From NCBI GenBank assembly GCA_933207985.1, contig OW240914.1, positions 292,903,551-292,967,550 on the forward strand: a DNA stretch of 64,000 bases, in the 5' to 3' direction. Within the stretch, counting starts at the first letter, position 1. Every line of letters begins with the position of its first letter. This DNA is from Pelobates cultripes. Lineage: Eukaryota; Chordata; Amphibia; Anura; Pelobatidae. Made by a program: the position numbers and the translations under genes. Positions 29,201-41,200 of the stretch are shown one piece after another. The notes beneath the pieces were generated by a model that made no database searches, had not been told where the DNA came from, and worked only from the letters and a program-made list of their open reading frames with translations.

Positions 29201-32200
29201 ATCACAACAGTAGAGCAGTGGGAGGTACTGCACGAGGCAGATCCCGTCCAGACTAACGCAGACAACCGCCAGCATCACAGGCAGACCGTGTATCTGGAGG
29301 GTAAAGCGGTTCAGGGGCTACGTGACTCAGGAGCCACCATCACCCTGGTAAAAGTCACCTGGTCTCAGACCAAGCTAAACTTAGTAAGACTGTGGCCGTC
29401 AGGGTAGCCGGGGGAGCAGTATACCGGCTACCCACAGCAAGGGTACATTTGCATTGGGGAGCGGGGGCAGGGCATGTGGAGGTAGGGTTGATGCCGCAGT
29501 TACCGGCGGAGGTTTTATTGGGGAACGATCTGGGGAGGCTCACATCTGCTTTTGAGCCCCAGACACCCACCACAGGAGAAGCTCACCCTGTAGTCACTCG
29601 ACAACAGGCCCGCACCCAGGACTACAACACACTCCCGGAGGTTCAGGTAAGAGATCCTTCCCCTTCCCCTGACTGTGTCCCCTGGGCCCCTCCTAACGAA
29701 TTTGCAGCTGAGGTAGTGACTGACCCCACCTTGCAGGTGTAGAGGGACAAGGTGACAGCAGACACGCCTGGGGAGGAGGGCGAAAGGTTTATTTGGGACA
29801 ACCAGCTGTTATATCGGGAGACGGATAAGCAGGTATCCGGGTCAGACCCAATTGTGATGAGGCAGTTAGTGGTACCTCAGCGGTACCGGGCGGAGTTACT
29901 ACGGATAGCCCATGACATTCCGCTATCTGGACATTTAGGGGTCAGCAGGACCCGATACAGGTTAACCCAAAGTTTCTTTTGGCCGAGAATTAGCCAGGAG
30001 GTGCGCAGGTATTGCAACACGTGCGATACCTGTCAAAGGGTGGGGAAAAGGGGGGACCGGCGCAAGGCCAAGTTACATCCCCTCCCCATAATCGAGGAAC
30101 CCTTTAGCAGGGTAGCAGTTGACTTAATAGGACCCCTCAACAAAGCCAGCCCGTCAGGTAAAAGATTTATCCTGACAGTAGTAGATTATGCCACTAGATA
30201 TCCAGAGGCGGTGGGCCTGACGAATATACAGGCTGAGACAGTAGCCGAAGCCCTGATGAAGATATTCTCCCGGGTGGGACTCCCCAGGGAGATTGTCTCC
30301 GATCAGGGCACCCAGTTCACCGCCGAAGTCACGCAGCGCCTCTGGAAGTTTTGTGACATTAAGCCGGTCATTAGTTCCCCGTACCACCCCCAGACGAATG
30401 GGCTCTGCGAACGTTTCAACGGTACATTGAAACAAATGCTCCGAACCTTCGCAGAGACCCACAAGGACTGGGAGAAGTTCCTGCCACACCTCCTCTTTGC
30501 TTACAGGGAGGTGCCGCAGGAATCCACTGGGTTTTCCCCATTTGAACTATTGTTTGGCCGCAGGGTACGAGGGCCTTTAGATTTGATCAGAGAGCATTGG
30601 GAGGGAGAGCGGAGCACTGACGGTACCCCCATCATACCCTATGTGTTGGCATTCCGAGACCGCCTTGAGGCCTTAACTCAGACGGTACGCGAGAATTTGC
30701 AGGCGGCTCAGACACGCCAACGCACATGGTATGATCGGGGCGCCAGGGACCGTAGCTTTCAGGTCGGGCAGAAGGTGTTAATCTTAAAACCTGTCCGACA
30801 CGATAAGCTGCAGGCCGCCTGGCAGGGCCCTTATAAGGTGGTGGAACAACGGTGTGACACCACTTATATAATCGGCTCGTGCGTTGGTACTGGGGGGCGA
30901 CGCATGCTCCATGTGAACATGATGAAGCCCTACCAGGAGCGCTCGGAGGAAGTGACCGCTATATGTGCGCCGAACTCCGAAGAGTTTGACAGTTTACCTC
31001 TCCCGGATCTGCTGGGAGAGGGTCAGTTATCCGGGGACTTAGGGGAGGTCACCCTGGGGGATCGGTTGAGCCCACAGGAGCGGAGCGAGGTACAACAGCT
31101 GTTGAGGGAGAAGCAGGATATCTTCTCTAATGTACCTGGTTACACTCCTTTGGCCACTCACCGAGTAGACACCCCAGGGCAACTTCCCATGCGTCAGACC
31201 CCGTACCACATCCCAGAAGCGGTACGGGCGAACATGCGCAAGGAGATAGATGAGATGCTCCAGCTGGGGGTGATTGAGCCCTCTGACAGCCCCTGGGCAT
31301 CTCCGGTAGTACTGGTACCAAAGCGGGACGGCACGACCCGGTTTTGTGTAGACTACCGGAGATTAAATGAGAAGACGGTATCGGACGCCTATCCTATGCC
31401 CAGGATAGACGAACTCCTGGATCGGATGGCGAGGGGGGCACTATCTCACCACAATTGACTTGTGTAAAGGGTATTGGCAAATACCCTTGGCACAAGACGC
31501 CATCCCTAAGTCGGCCTTTGTCACCCCATTCGGCTTGTACCAATTTAAGGTCATGCCGTTTGGGATGAAAAACGCCCCGGCTACTTTTCAGCGGATGGTG
31601 GACCGCCTTCTAGATGGGTTCCAGGATTATACCTGCGCATACCTCGACGATATTGCCATCTTCAGCAATACCTGGCAGGAACATCTGACCCATATAGGAG
31701 CGGTCCTAGACAGGATTAGGGCCGCTGGTTTAAGGCTGAAACCAGCCAAATGCAGCATAGGGATGGCTGAAGTACAGTACCTAGGTCATCGGGTAGGATG
31801 TGGCAAGCAAAAGCCGGAACCAGCCAAAGTAGAGGCTGTAGCTCAATGGCCCACCCCTAGGACTAAGACCCAGGTGTTAGCGTTCTTAGGAACGGCCGGA
31901 TACTACCGGAAATTTGTTTCGAATTACAGTGCCCTGGCCAAACCTCTCACCGACTTGACCCGTAAAAACCTACCCCGCCAAGTAACCTGGACCCCGGAGT
32001 GTGAACAGGCATTTCAGTTGTTAAAAGATGCATTGACAAATGCCCCTGTCTTGGCAGCTCCCAATCCAACTAGACGTTTTCTTGTCCACACAGACGCTTC
32101 TATGTTTGGATTGGGAGCAGTATTAAGCCAAGTCGGGGCCGATGGCGGAGAACATCCCGTGGCTTACATCACCCGGAAACTGTTACCTCGAGAAGTAAGC

Positions 32201-35200
32201 TACGCCGCCATCGAGAAAGAATGCCTGGCTGTGGTGTGGGCCCTGAAGAAATTACAGCCATATTTGTACGGACAAGCTTTTTCCCTGCTCACGGATCACA
32301 ACCCGTTAGTATGGCTAAACCGGGTGGCTGGGGACAATGCCCGGCTGCTGCGCTGGAGTCTGGCGCTGCAGCCCTTTGGCTTTAATATCCAGTACCGCCC
32401 GGGTAAACAGAATGGAAATGCTGATGGGTTGTCTCGACAAACTGACCTAGAGAAATGATCCGTGAGCCTCCCCGGACATCCCCAAGCCGATCCGTGTTGG
32501 ATCAGACTGTGTATGCCGGCTTGTGGGTAAGGGGGAGCAGTGTAGCAGATGGCACCAGGCGACCATACAAAAATACTGTATAAAGCTGCATCCGTGTATC
32601 TGCTGTATTTTCTGTGTATTAAAAAGAATTGTATTTCTCTGATTGTTCGGTAGTTTCATTCCCTTAGTTTATTCGAATGAAACTACCGAACAACCAGACC
32701 TCCCCTGTGTGAAGTGTGTCCTCAATTACCCATTGCAACATTGTTGCGAACGGGTAATTGAACAGTAAGTAGCCGTCCTTTGTTCTCGGGGGTGGCCGCC
32801 ATTCGACAAACGAACACGTGGCGGCGGCCATTTTAAAACTCCCGAACAGCGGTGTTTTGCCGTCGAGTGTCTGGAACTAAAATCGGACACTCGAGTAGGC
32901 GAACACCGCTGAGACCTCCACAGCCCTGGTCCGTTCGGTTCCAAACTACCGAACGGCCCCTCGTTCGGTAGATAGAGAATACCGAACGAGGGGATTCAGG
33001 CGAACCCTCCCTAGCCTCTATAGCTAGAGGCTTTCGTGTATTTTATTCCCTTATGCCAGGACCGACCGCAAGGCCCATTCACATGGAACCGAATTCGGCT
33101 ATCTCAGTTCGTGCGGTCGGTCATTTTATTCCCTCCATACTTTTCCCGAACCCCTGGTCCGATCTGGGTGATTTTTGGATATGTTGTTCACCCAGATCAG
33201 GGCTACCAGGGGATGTATGATTTAAAGAGGTACCCCTACGTTTAGGGGTACATCCAGAAATGGGGGGAATTGGTGTGCTGGATAAGGGGATTATGATGCT
33301 GGCTGAGGGGAGGAGATGTGTGGGAGGTTACCAGGACAGGATTGGCTACTGTAATAATTACTGTAAATCCCTCCCTTGCATGGGAGCATGCTTTATAAGG
33401 AGACTGTGATTAAAGGCTTGTCAGTTATGCTCCTGAAACTGTGTGTCGTCCAGTTATTGGGATTGCTGTTGGGATATTGCTGTATTTTACCTGCTGGAAA
33501 CCCTGCCTTTGGATGTACTATTTACTTGTTCCTGAGTCTCACTTGGATTATAAGCGGAGATAACCTGGGTAATATTGCATCTCCGCTACATTTGGTAATG
33601 GGACTGAAATGGTGAATGTATGCTATTGCACAGCTGTAAAAAACAAATTACGTTATCTTGTTGATTTTTAGAGTCCTATGAGTGTGTTCTTCACTTTGGC
33701 TGAGCTCATCAAACATGATGATCTCAGACAATTCAATGCTTTCCCACAGGAAAGCATTTGGAGGCTATTGTGCATGTGTGTCAAAAAGCTGCAGAGCCCA
33801 TCAGCATCTCTATGGGGAGCCTCTCCATGCAGACCCAATCTAATAAACTGCCCCTCCCCCATTCTAATATATTGCCCACATATCCATTTCCCCAAACCCA
33901 ATCTAATACACTGCCCCTTAATCTAATACACTGCCCCTCCTCCCTCCACTCTAATTGAATTCACTGCCCTCTCCCCAATTTAACACATTACACAGGAAGT
34001 TCCCCTAAGCCCCTCTTCTGCTATCTTAAGATGAGCTGCCCAGCCTCCAGTTTCAGCCCTGCTCTTATCTGTAAGCAGGCTAGGTGCTCCTCTGGCACTG
34101 CGAGCAGGAGGAAATGGACAGTGGCTGGTCCCCCCAATTTAACACACTGCCCCCCTTCTCACCACTCTAATACACTGCCCCTTCCACCAATTTAATACAC
34201 TGCCCCCTCCCTCCCCTAATTTAATACACTGCACTCCACTCAATTTAACACACTACCCGCCTCCCACCACTCTAATACACTGCCCCCTCCCTCCCCAAAT
34301 TAATACACTGCCCACCCCACCACTCTAATACACTCCCACTCCCTCCCCCAATTTAATACACTGGCCCCTCCCCAATTTAATACACTGACCCCCTTCCTAC
34401 CTCAAATTAATACACTGCTCCCACTCCCCAATGTAATACAATGCCCACTCCCTCCCCCAATTTACTACACTGCCCCCATCCCCAAATTAATATAGTGCCC
34501 ACCCCCTCCTCCAATTTAATACACTGGCCCCCACCCTTCCCAAATGAATACACTGCTCCCTCTATCCCTCAAATTAATACACTGCCCCGCTCCCCAAATT
34601 AACGCACGACACAGGAAGGTTCCCTACGCCCCTCTTCTCCTACCTGAAGATGAGCTGCCATCCTCCAGTTCCAGCCCTGCTCTTCTCTGCAAGCAGGCCA
34701 GATACTCCTCTGGCACTGTGAGCAGGAGGAAAGGGGGAGTGGCTGGCCTGCTCTGCAGACAGAAAGCCACTTTGTCCTCGTGTGGCCGTGGAAGGGAAGA
34801 CAAGAATCAGACAGGAAATATCTTTCACAAAATGGCCCCAGGGTAGGCTGTCCGCAAATATATTTTTTGTGGGCTGCATGCAACCCATGGGCCGCAAGTT
34901 TGACATGCTTGATTTAAACCAAACATTGTACGACTGTCATCTGGGTTTGAATGATTATTTGGGGCATTAATTGATTGTCTTGTATATATGTGTAAACCAC
35001 ATATTAATGTAGTGTCCAGTTCCTTATTGCTATTGGTAACTTACCAAATGAAATGTTATTTAGTAACTATGGTAAGAAGATTTTTTTCTTCTGCATGGAG
35101 TTATTCATTAGTCAAAAGAAATGGTGTCGTGTACTACAATTACATGTGTGTGGATCACCAATGAGATAATATATATACACTGGTTATCGGTCTCCTGAAA

Positions 35201-38200
35201 TATACTGGTTATACTCCAGTTAGGAAATTATATTCCAGCTTTAAATCACTTAAAAACATGAACATAAAACAAAACATAGTGTAAAACTATTAGATACAAT
35301 GATAAAAGATGAGGTGATTAAAGCACTCACAAGTGGTCCGCCACTAACAGTGGCCTGAAAGGCACATCAATAGGTCAAAAGACCTGCAACAAAGAGACTC
35401 CAAGATGTTCCTAGTCAGCTCCTGAATGCACCAAGGTTCCGGATTCCAAGGGGTTATAAAGGAGTGAGTTCTGGATAAGAATGTCCCAAAAAAATAAAAA
35501 TAATAGTTATTCATTAGTATTGCGTTGCCCAATCTTTGAAGGTGATTCTTCTATGACCACTTTCAGGATGGAGTGAACATGATTATTGCTTTACAGGTAT
35601 GAAAAGATGATTGGAGGCATGTATCTCGGAGAAATTGTGCGTCAAGCTCTCATTTCCATAAATAAGGAAGTCCCATTCAATCAGGATAAACAAAGCAACA
35701 TCCTGCAGAACGAAAACCTCCTGTCACTTGAAGATATCTGCGAAATTGAAAAGTAAGTGGAACGGTAGGTGCTGTTAACAGTGCAGTACACATGTGTAAA
35801 ATATCTTATCTGTAAATGTATTGTTCTGTAACAAAACCACAAACATTTTTCAACTTTATTCACTGGCATTACTATGTTGCTGCATTGTCCTCCAAAATAA
35901 TATAAAGACTTGTACACAGCAAAAAAATGGTTCAGTTAAATCCATTTGCCAAAAAATAAAAGTTGTGTTGGTTGAGTTGGGATTTGTCCATGTGTCATTT
36001 TGGATTGGATGAATTTTGTCCATGTGATTATTTCAGTAAAAATTATTTAGGCGCAGAGCTGATCCTGGGTGGGTGCATAGTGCCCAAGTGCTCTGTAGAT
36101 AGAGGCGCATCAGAGGGGTGTGCAGAGCTAGGCTCTGCCACCTTACATTAATTATCGCCCCTCTTGTCCGGCTCCATCCTTCACAATGTACAACAGAGCT
36201 AGAAGGCAAAGGTTACAAGCTGGCAAGCAATTTAAGGATAACTTGGACAACAGGCTCAGCTCTGTTCAGATTAACCAAAAATCACAGTTTAGTGGCAGCC
36301 CCAAACCACCAATCATCATTTTTCCCATCAATCAAGTCTTTTTTTTGCCACCACTGATGTAAGTTTGGATCACAAAACAAAGGAAACTGTTATTCCATTG
36401 ACTGTTTTGTTTGTTTTCTGATTTGTCCAAATAACGTTCTGAAGTCACATACAGTTGTGCTCAAAAGTTTGCATACCCTTGGAGAATTGGTAAAATATAT
36501 ATAATTTGTTAAGAAAACATGAGCGAGCAGGCAAAACACATTTATTTTATTTCTTATGGAATTCATATTCAACTGTAGGTTATAACAGAATGGAACAATC
36601 ATAAAACAAAACATGGCAATAAAGAAAAAAAATGAAATGACCCCTGTTCAAAAGTCTGCATACCCTTAGTTCTTAATATTGTGTATTGCCTTCTTTAGCA
36701 TCAATGACAGTGTGCAGTCTTTTGTTGTCTATGAGGCCCCTAATTCTTGCAGGTGGTATAGCTGCCCATTTGTCTTGGCAAAATGCCTCCAGGTCATGCA
36801 AAGTCTTTGGTCGTCTTGCATGAACCGCACGTTTGAGATCTACCCAGAGTGGCTTGATGATATTAAGGTCAGGAGACTGTGATGGCCACTTTAGAACCTT
36901 CACTTTTTTCTGCTGTAACCACTGGAGTGTCAACTTGGCCTTGTGCTTAGGGTAATTGTCAGTCTAGGTATTGCCTTCTTCATTATTTCTGCAAGTATCT
37001 TTGAAAATAGCTTAATATCTAAAATTGGCCGATAATTGCTAACAAAATTAGGGTTCTTTCCCGGCTTTAAAATTGGTATTATATTTGTCTGAAGTATTTC
37101 TCTAAGGAATTGCATCTGCTCACTGATTCCATTAAACAATTTGTGGAGAATCGGTGAGATCAGAGAATCAAATCGCTTATAAAACATTGCTGTATATCCA
37201 TCTGGGCCCGGGGCTTTTCCGGATTTCAAATTTTTAATATTTCTTGATATCTCCTCCAATGTTATGGGAGCATTCAGCTCTGTAAGAGTTATCCTATCTA
37301 AAATTGGTAGTTTAAGTTTTTTTAAAGATTCTATCGCTGCCTTTGATGGAAAAGTAGGGACTGGTAAATTATACAATGATTTGTATTATTCGCCGAAGGC
37401 ATTACTTATTGATTCTGGGGATAAATATACCTTGTTACCCTCTACTATTTTCCTCATTGAAGTTAAAGCTTTCTTAAATTTTAGCTTATTTGAAGATGGT
37501 TTACCCACCCTATTGTCTCCGTGGTACCAGTGCTGATTAAGTTTCAAAATTGCATTTGATGTATTGAGTTCTAATCTATTTTTTATCTCCTTTTGGAGAT
37601 CTCTTATTTGGGTTGTTCTATATGTTGGTGCATTCTGTTTATTTCCGTTTTCAAGCTGAGCCAGAGAGATATACAAGTCTTTTGGAGGTTTACCCAAATT
37701 TCTCTTATATCGAATCTCCATCTTAATTAAAACTCCTCTTATATAAAATTTGAATGCACATCATAGAGTATGTACCTTGACTTCATCATTATCATTCAAT
37801 TTAATAAATTCCATAATCTGGCCCAACAGAAATCTATAGATTTCATTTAATCTCCACGAAGATCTATTGTCTAACTTGTATTCCTCCCTAATCTCCAGGG
37901 TTATTGGAGCATGATCTGACCAAGAGATAACATCTATCTTAGATTTTTCAAACTGACTTATATTAGGAGAATCTGTAATAAAAAGATCTATTCTTGAATA
38001 AACTTAATGAACCTTGGAAAAGAAAGAGAAATCTCTATCTTTAGGGTGATGAACCCTCTAAATATCAAACAATTTATACTCATACATTAGTTCCCGAAAG
38101 GCTCTACATTTCCCCTTCTCATTTCGTGAATACCTATCTGTAACTTTTTTACTTGTTTTATCCAATTTTTTATCTGGCACCACATTCATATCTCCTGCAA

Positions 38201-41200
38201 TTAAAAGTTTTCCCTTCTGAATTTTAGATATCCTAGTAAAAATCTTCCTAGAAAATCTTTGAGAGTATATATTTGGTGCATAAATATTTACCAATGTATA
38301 CCATATGTCAAGGATTTTACAGACGATTATAAGATATCTACCTTCAGAATCTTTTTGTTCCAAAATGAGATCAAATTTCAAACATGCTGATCTCAAAATC
38401 GCTACCCCTCTCTTCTTCTTATTTTGGAAACTGGAGGTAAATATCAATGGGTATTTAGTGAATCGCCACATCTGACTATCACCTTCTTTCCAGTGTGTCT
38501 CTTGAGTAAAGCATAATCTATCCTATCCTCTATAAGAGAGTGATAAAGAAATCTCCTTTTAATACCTGGGAGTTTACTGAAAGCACCTTAATCGTCATTA
38601 AAGACAAAAGGTGCTATGTAACTATCTTAAAGGACCACTCTAGGCACCCAGACCACTTCAGCTTAATGAAGTGGTCTGGGTGCCAGGTCCAGCTAGGGTT
38701 AACCCATTTTTTCATAAACATAGCAGTTTCAGAGAAACTGCTATGTTTATGAATGGGTTAAGCCTTCCCCCTAATCCTCTAGTGGCTGTCTCATTGCGCG
38801 TGTGCATTCAGCCGACGGGGAGGAGAGAAGGAGGTTCGGAGGAGGAGAGCTCTCCGCCCAGCGCTGGAAAAAGGTAAGTTTTAACCCTTTTTCCCCTTTC
38901 CAGAGCCGGGTGGGAGGGTGTCCCTGAGGGTGGGGGCACCCTCAGGGCACTATATTGCCAGGAAAACGAGTATGTTTTCCTGGCACTATAGTGGTCCTTT
39001 AATAACAACGGTGACCGGACCAATCCTCCCCTCCCCCATATGGCAGCGCCCAACATACATTTGCAACATTCATCCAATTACCTTTCAAATCCTTTAAATC
39101 CATACCTAGACTAAACTAAGCTAGTCCCTAGCAATAAAGAAAATTCTAAATCACTAAGCTAGGGTACAATTGCTGGCACAAGCAGGTGCTAAGAGACAGG
39201 GAAGAAAAACATGTAATTCCCTTATTTACCTAGTGGTCATATCATCCAAGTTTTAATTGAATATGTTTAAAAATATAACTAAATAATAAACTTATTTATA
39301 GGGAGCCCATTCTAGTTTTCCTTAATCCATATAAAAACCTCAGAATCTATCTGGAGCTTAAGATATTTCTAAGTCTATATTATATAATATGATAAGATCT
39401 TAATTTTATCCTCAGATATTTGGCAATCTTCTTAAATTGAAATTGGAATTTCTTATATTATGAAAAGATAAATTTCCACTATCTAATCTTATTCCCATTA
39501 TTATAATCATGTCCATTTCTTAATATTTAATCTATTCTCCTTAATACCCTTTAGGCCCAATGATTATCTTGGGGCTTAGCCTCCTCCTAGTTACGAATTA
39601 CTATTAAATATCCCATAGAGGGGTCCTAAACATTTTTTTCTTCTCAGATCCAGCCTAGTGTGTATATTATAATGTTCTTATCTTATGTTTGAATGAAGGG
39701 TATTCATATTTTACAGCAGGGATTTTCTTCTTTCCCCTTCCATTAGAGATTTGATATATAATACTTAGCCCCCTATAGTGATATTGATCGTTTCTTAATT
39801 ACTCAAGCTAATAATTCTATTATTAGCAATAGTTTGAATTTACAAAGCAGTCCAAATGGAAAAGAGATCTTTGGCTTAAGTTGATTATATAAAAAGACTC
39901 CAAATAACCATTTAATTTAATTAATAACACACTTCCTAAGAGACACTCTATAAAGCAGTTCTCCAAATCTTGAATTAATCTATCATAGTACTGTGAATTA
40001 CTTCCTTATATGTGTTATAATATTGTAAGGGACTCAATAGCCTCATTGAATCAAAAGTGTATGCCCAACCCCTTTCCACCTTATTTCTTTTTATCTTTTA
40101 TTATTTTATATTTTCCTCTTTTTTTTTATTTGTTTTCTTTCTCTGTAACTATATGTTAGAATAAATTTGATATATTCTTGTGTCCTAATTATATTATATA
40201 ATTAACTTTAAGTGATTTCCTTTTAATATAATTAGGAAGATATCTTATATTTTAATCTCAAATAATAAAAAGAAAATCTTAATTATTTGTAGTGTTTAAA
40301 GCTGAGATCAAGTGTCCCAATTAAGTGCTTATATAAATTTATAGGGTGTTTCTAAAATTTCCCTGTTTAAGGGTGTCTTCAATCCAAGTGGAAATGTAGA
40401 ATAGATTATACTGTATAGTATATATTGGATTGTACCGTGTTTTTTTTTCTTTGTGGTAAATTGAGCATTTCCTTATTATATGGAGATGTTGTTTACTGTA
40501 TCTCTTATAATTAATAATTCTGATATAGACTTTCTCTCAAATTCTTGTTTCCTATTATCCCTAACTTCCAATAAAGATAGGTTACATTCTGTCCCCAGGG
40601 ATACCAAATTAAGACTAAGAGAATTTGATTTTATATTCTAATGTGGTGTAATCCAATTCTACAAACGAGATGGAGTAGGAAATAATACCAGAATCCCATA
40701 AATATTAGATGGGCTAGAGTGTTACTCTCATACTATCTTTAAACAGGTACATTATTTTCCGATAGGAATGCCCAATTTGTCAAGATCTTCTGAAGGGTCA
40801 TTTATAGTTATACTTTTATCTCCATAGTAGATGAAAAGCTTAGTGGGAAAACCCCATCTATACGAAATATTATTTCTCAATGTTGTGGTCATATCTTTGA
40901 CACATTTGCGACTGTTCCTTGTAGCCAGGGAAATCTGGAAACATAAAGATTTCCATGTATTTTGAATGCAGAGGATTATTAATTCGGCCATTCCTTAACA
41001 AAGAGTCTTTTTTTTTTCCTCTTTTCATAGCCCAGTAAGGGTGTCTTTTACACAATAACAAAAAATATTGGTAGAAGGGAGACCAACAATGGTCCGGGAA
41101 TGCTATGCAATGCATTGTGATTACCGCTGTTTTGTATGAAACTTTTTGTATCTTGTTACAACATTGAATTTGCTTTCATCCTTTTTACCACAATAAAATG

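Larger units (their letters stand above)
26680..34911. mobile_element. hAT element, host of the Gmr1-like insertion
   Basis: Starts CAAGCATGTCAAACTC and ends GTTTGACATGCTTG, with an exact 8-bp duplication atttaaac at 26672-26679 and 34912-34919. Without the Gypsy element inside it is about 1.6 kb. It has no transposase; its right part holds a TAATACACTGCCC minisatellite and a duplicated 150-bp block. The 8-bp duplication and the terminal CA(A/G)..TG fit the hAT superfamily. Confidence 0.85.

Noticed and set aside
29345..29360. Programmed -1 frameshift between Gag and Pol
   Set aside because: The shift falls inside the protease after its active site and the site lacks a canonical slippery heptamer, so a base loss is simpler.
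34544..34906. Overlapping frames of 88-100 residues
   Set aside because: They lie in the hAT element's duplicated block and have no motif.
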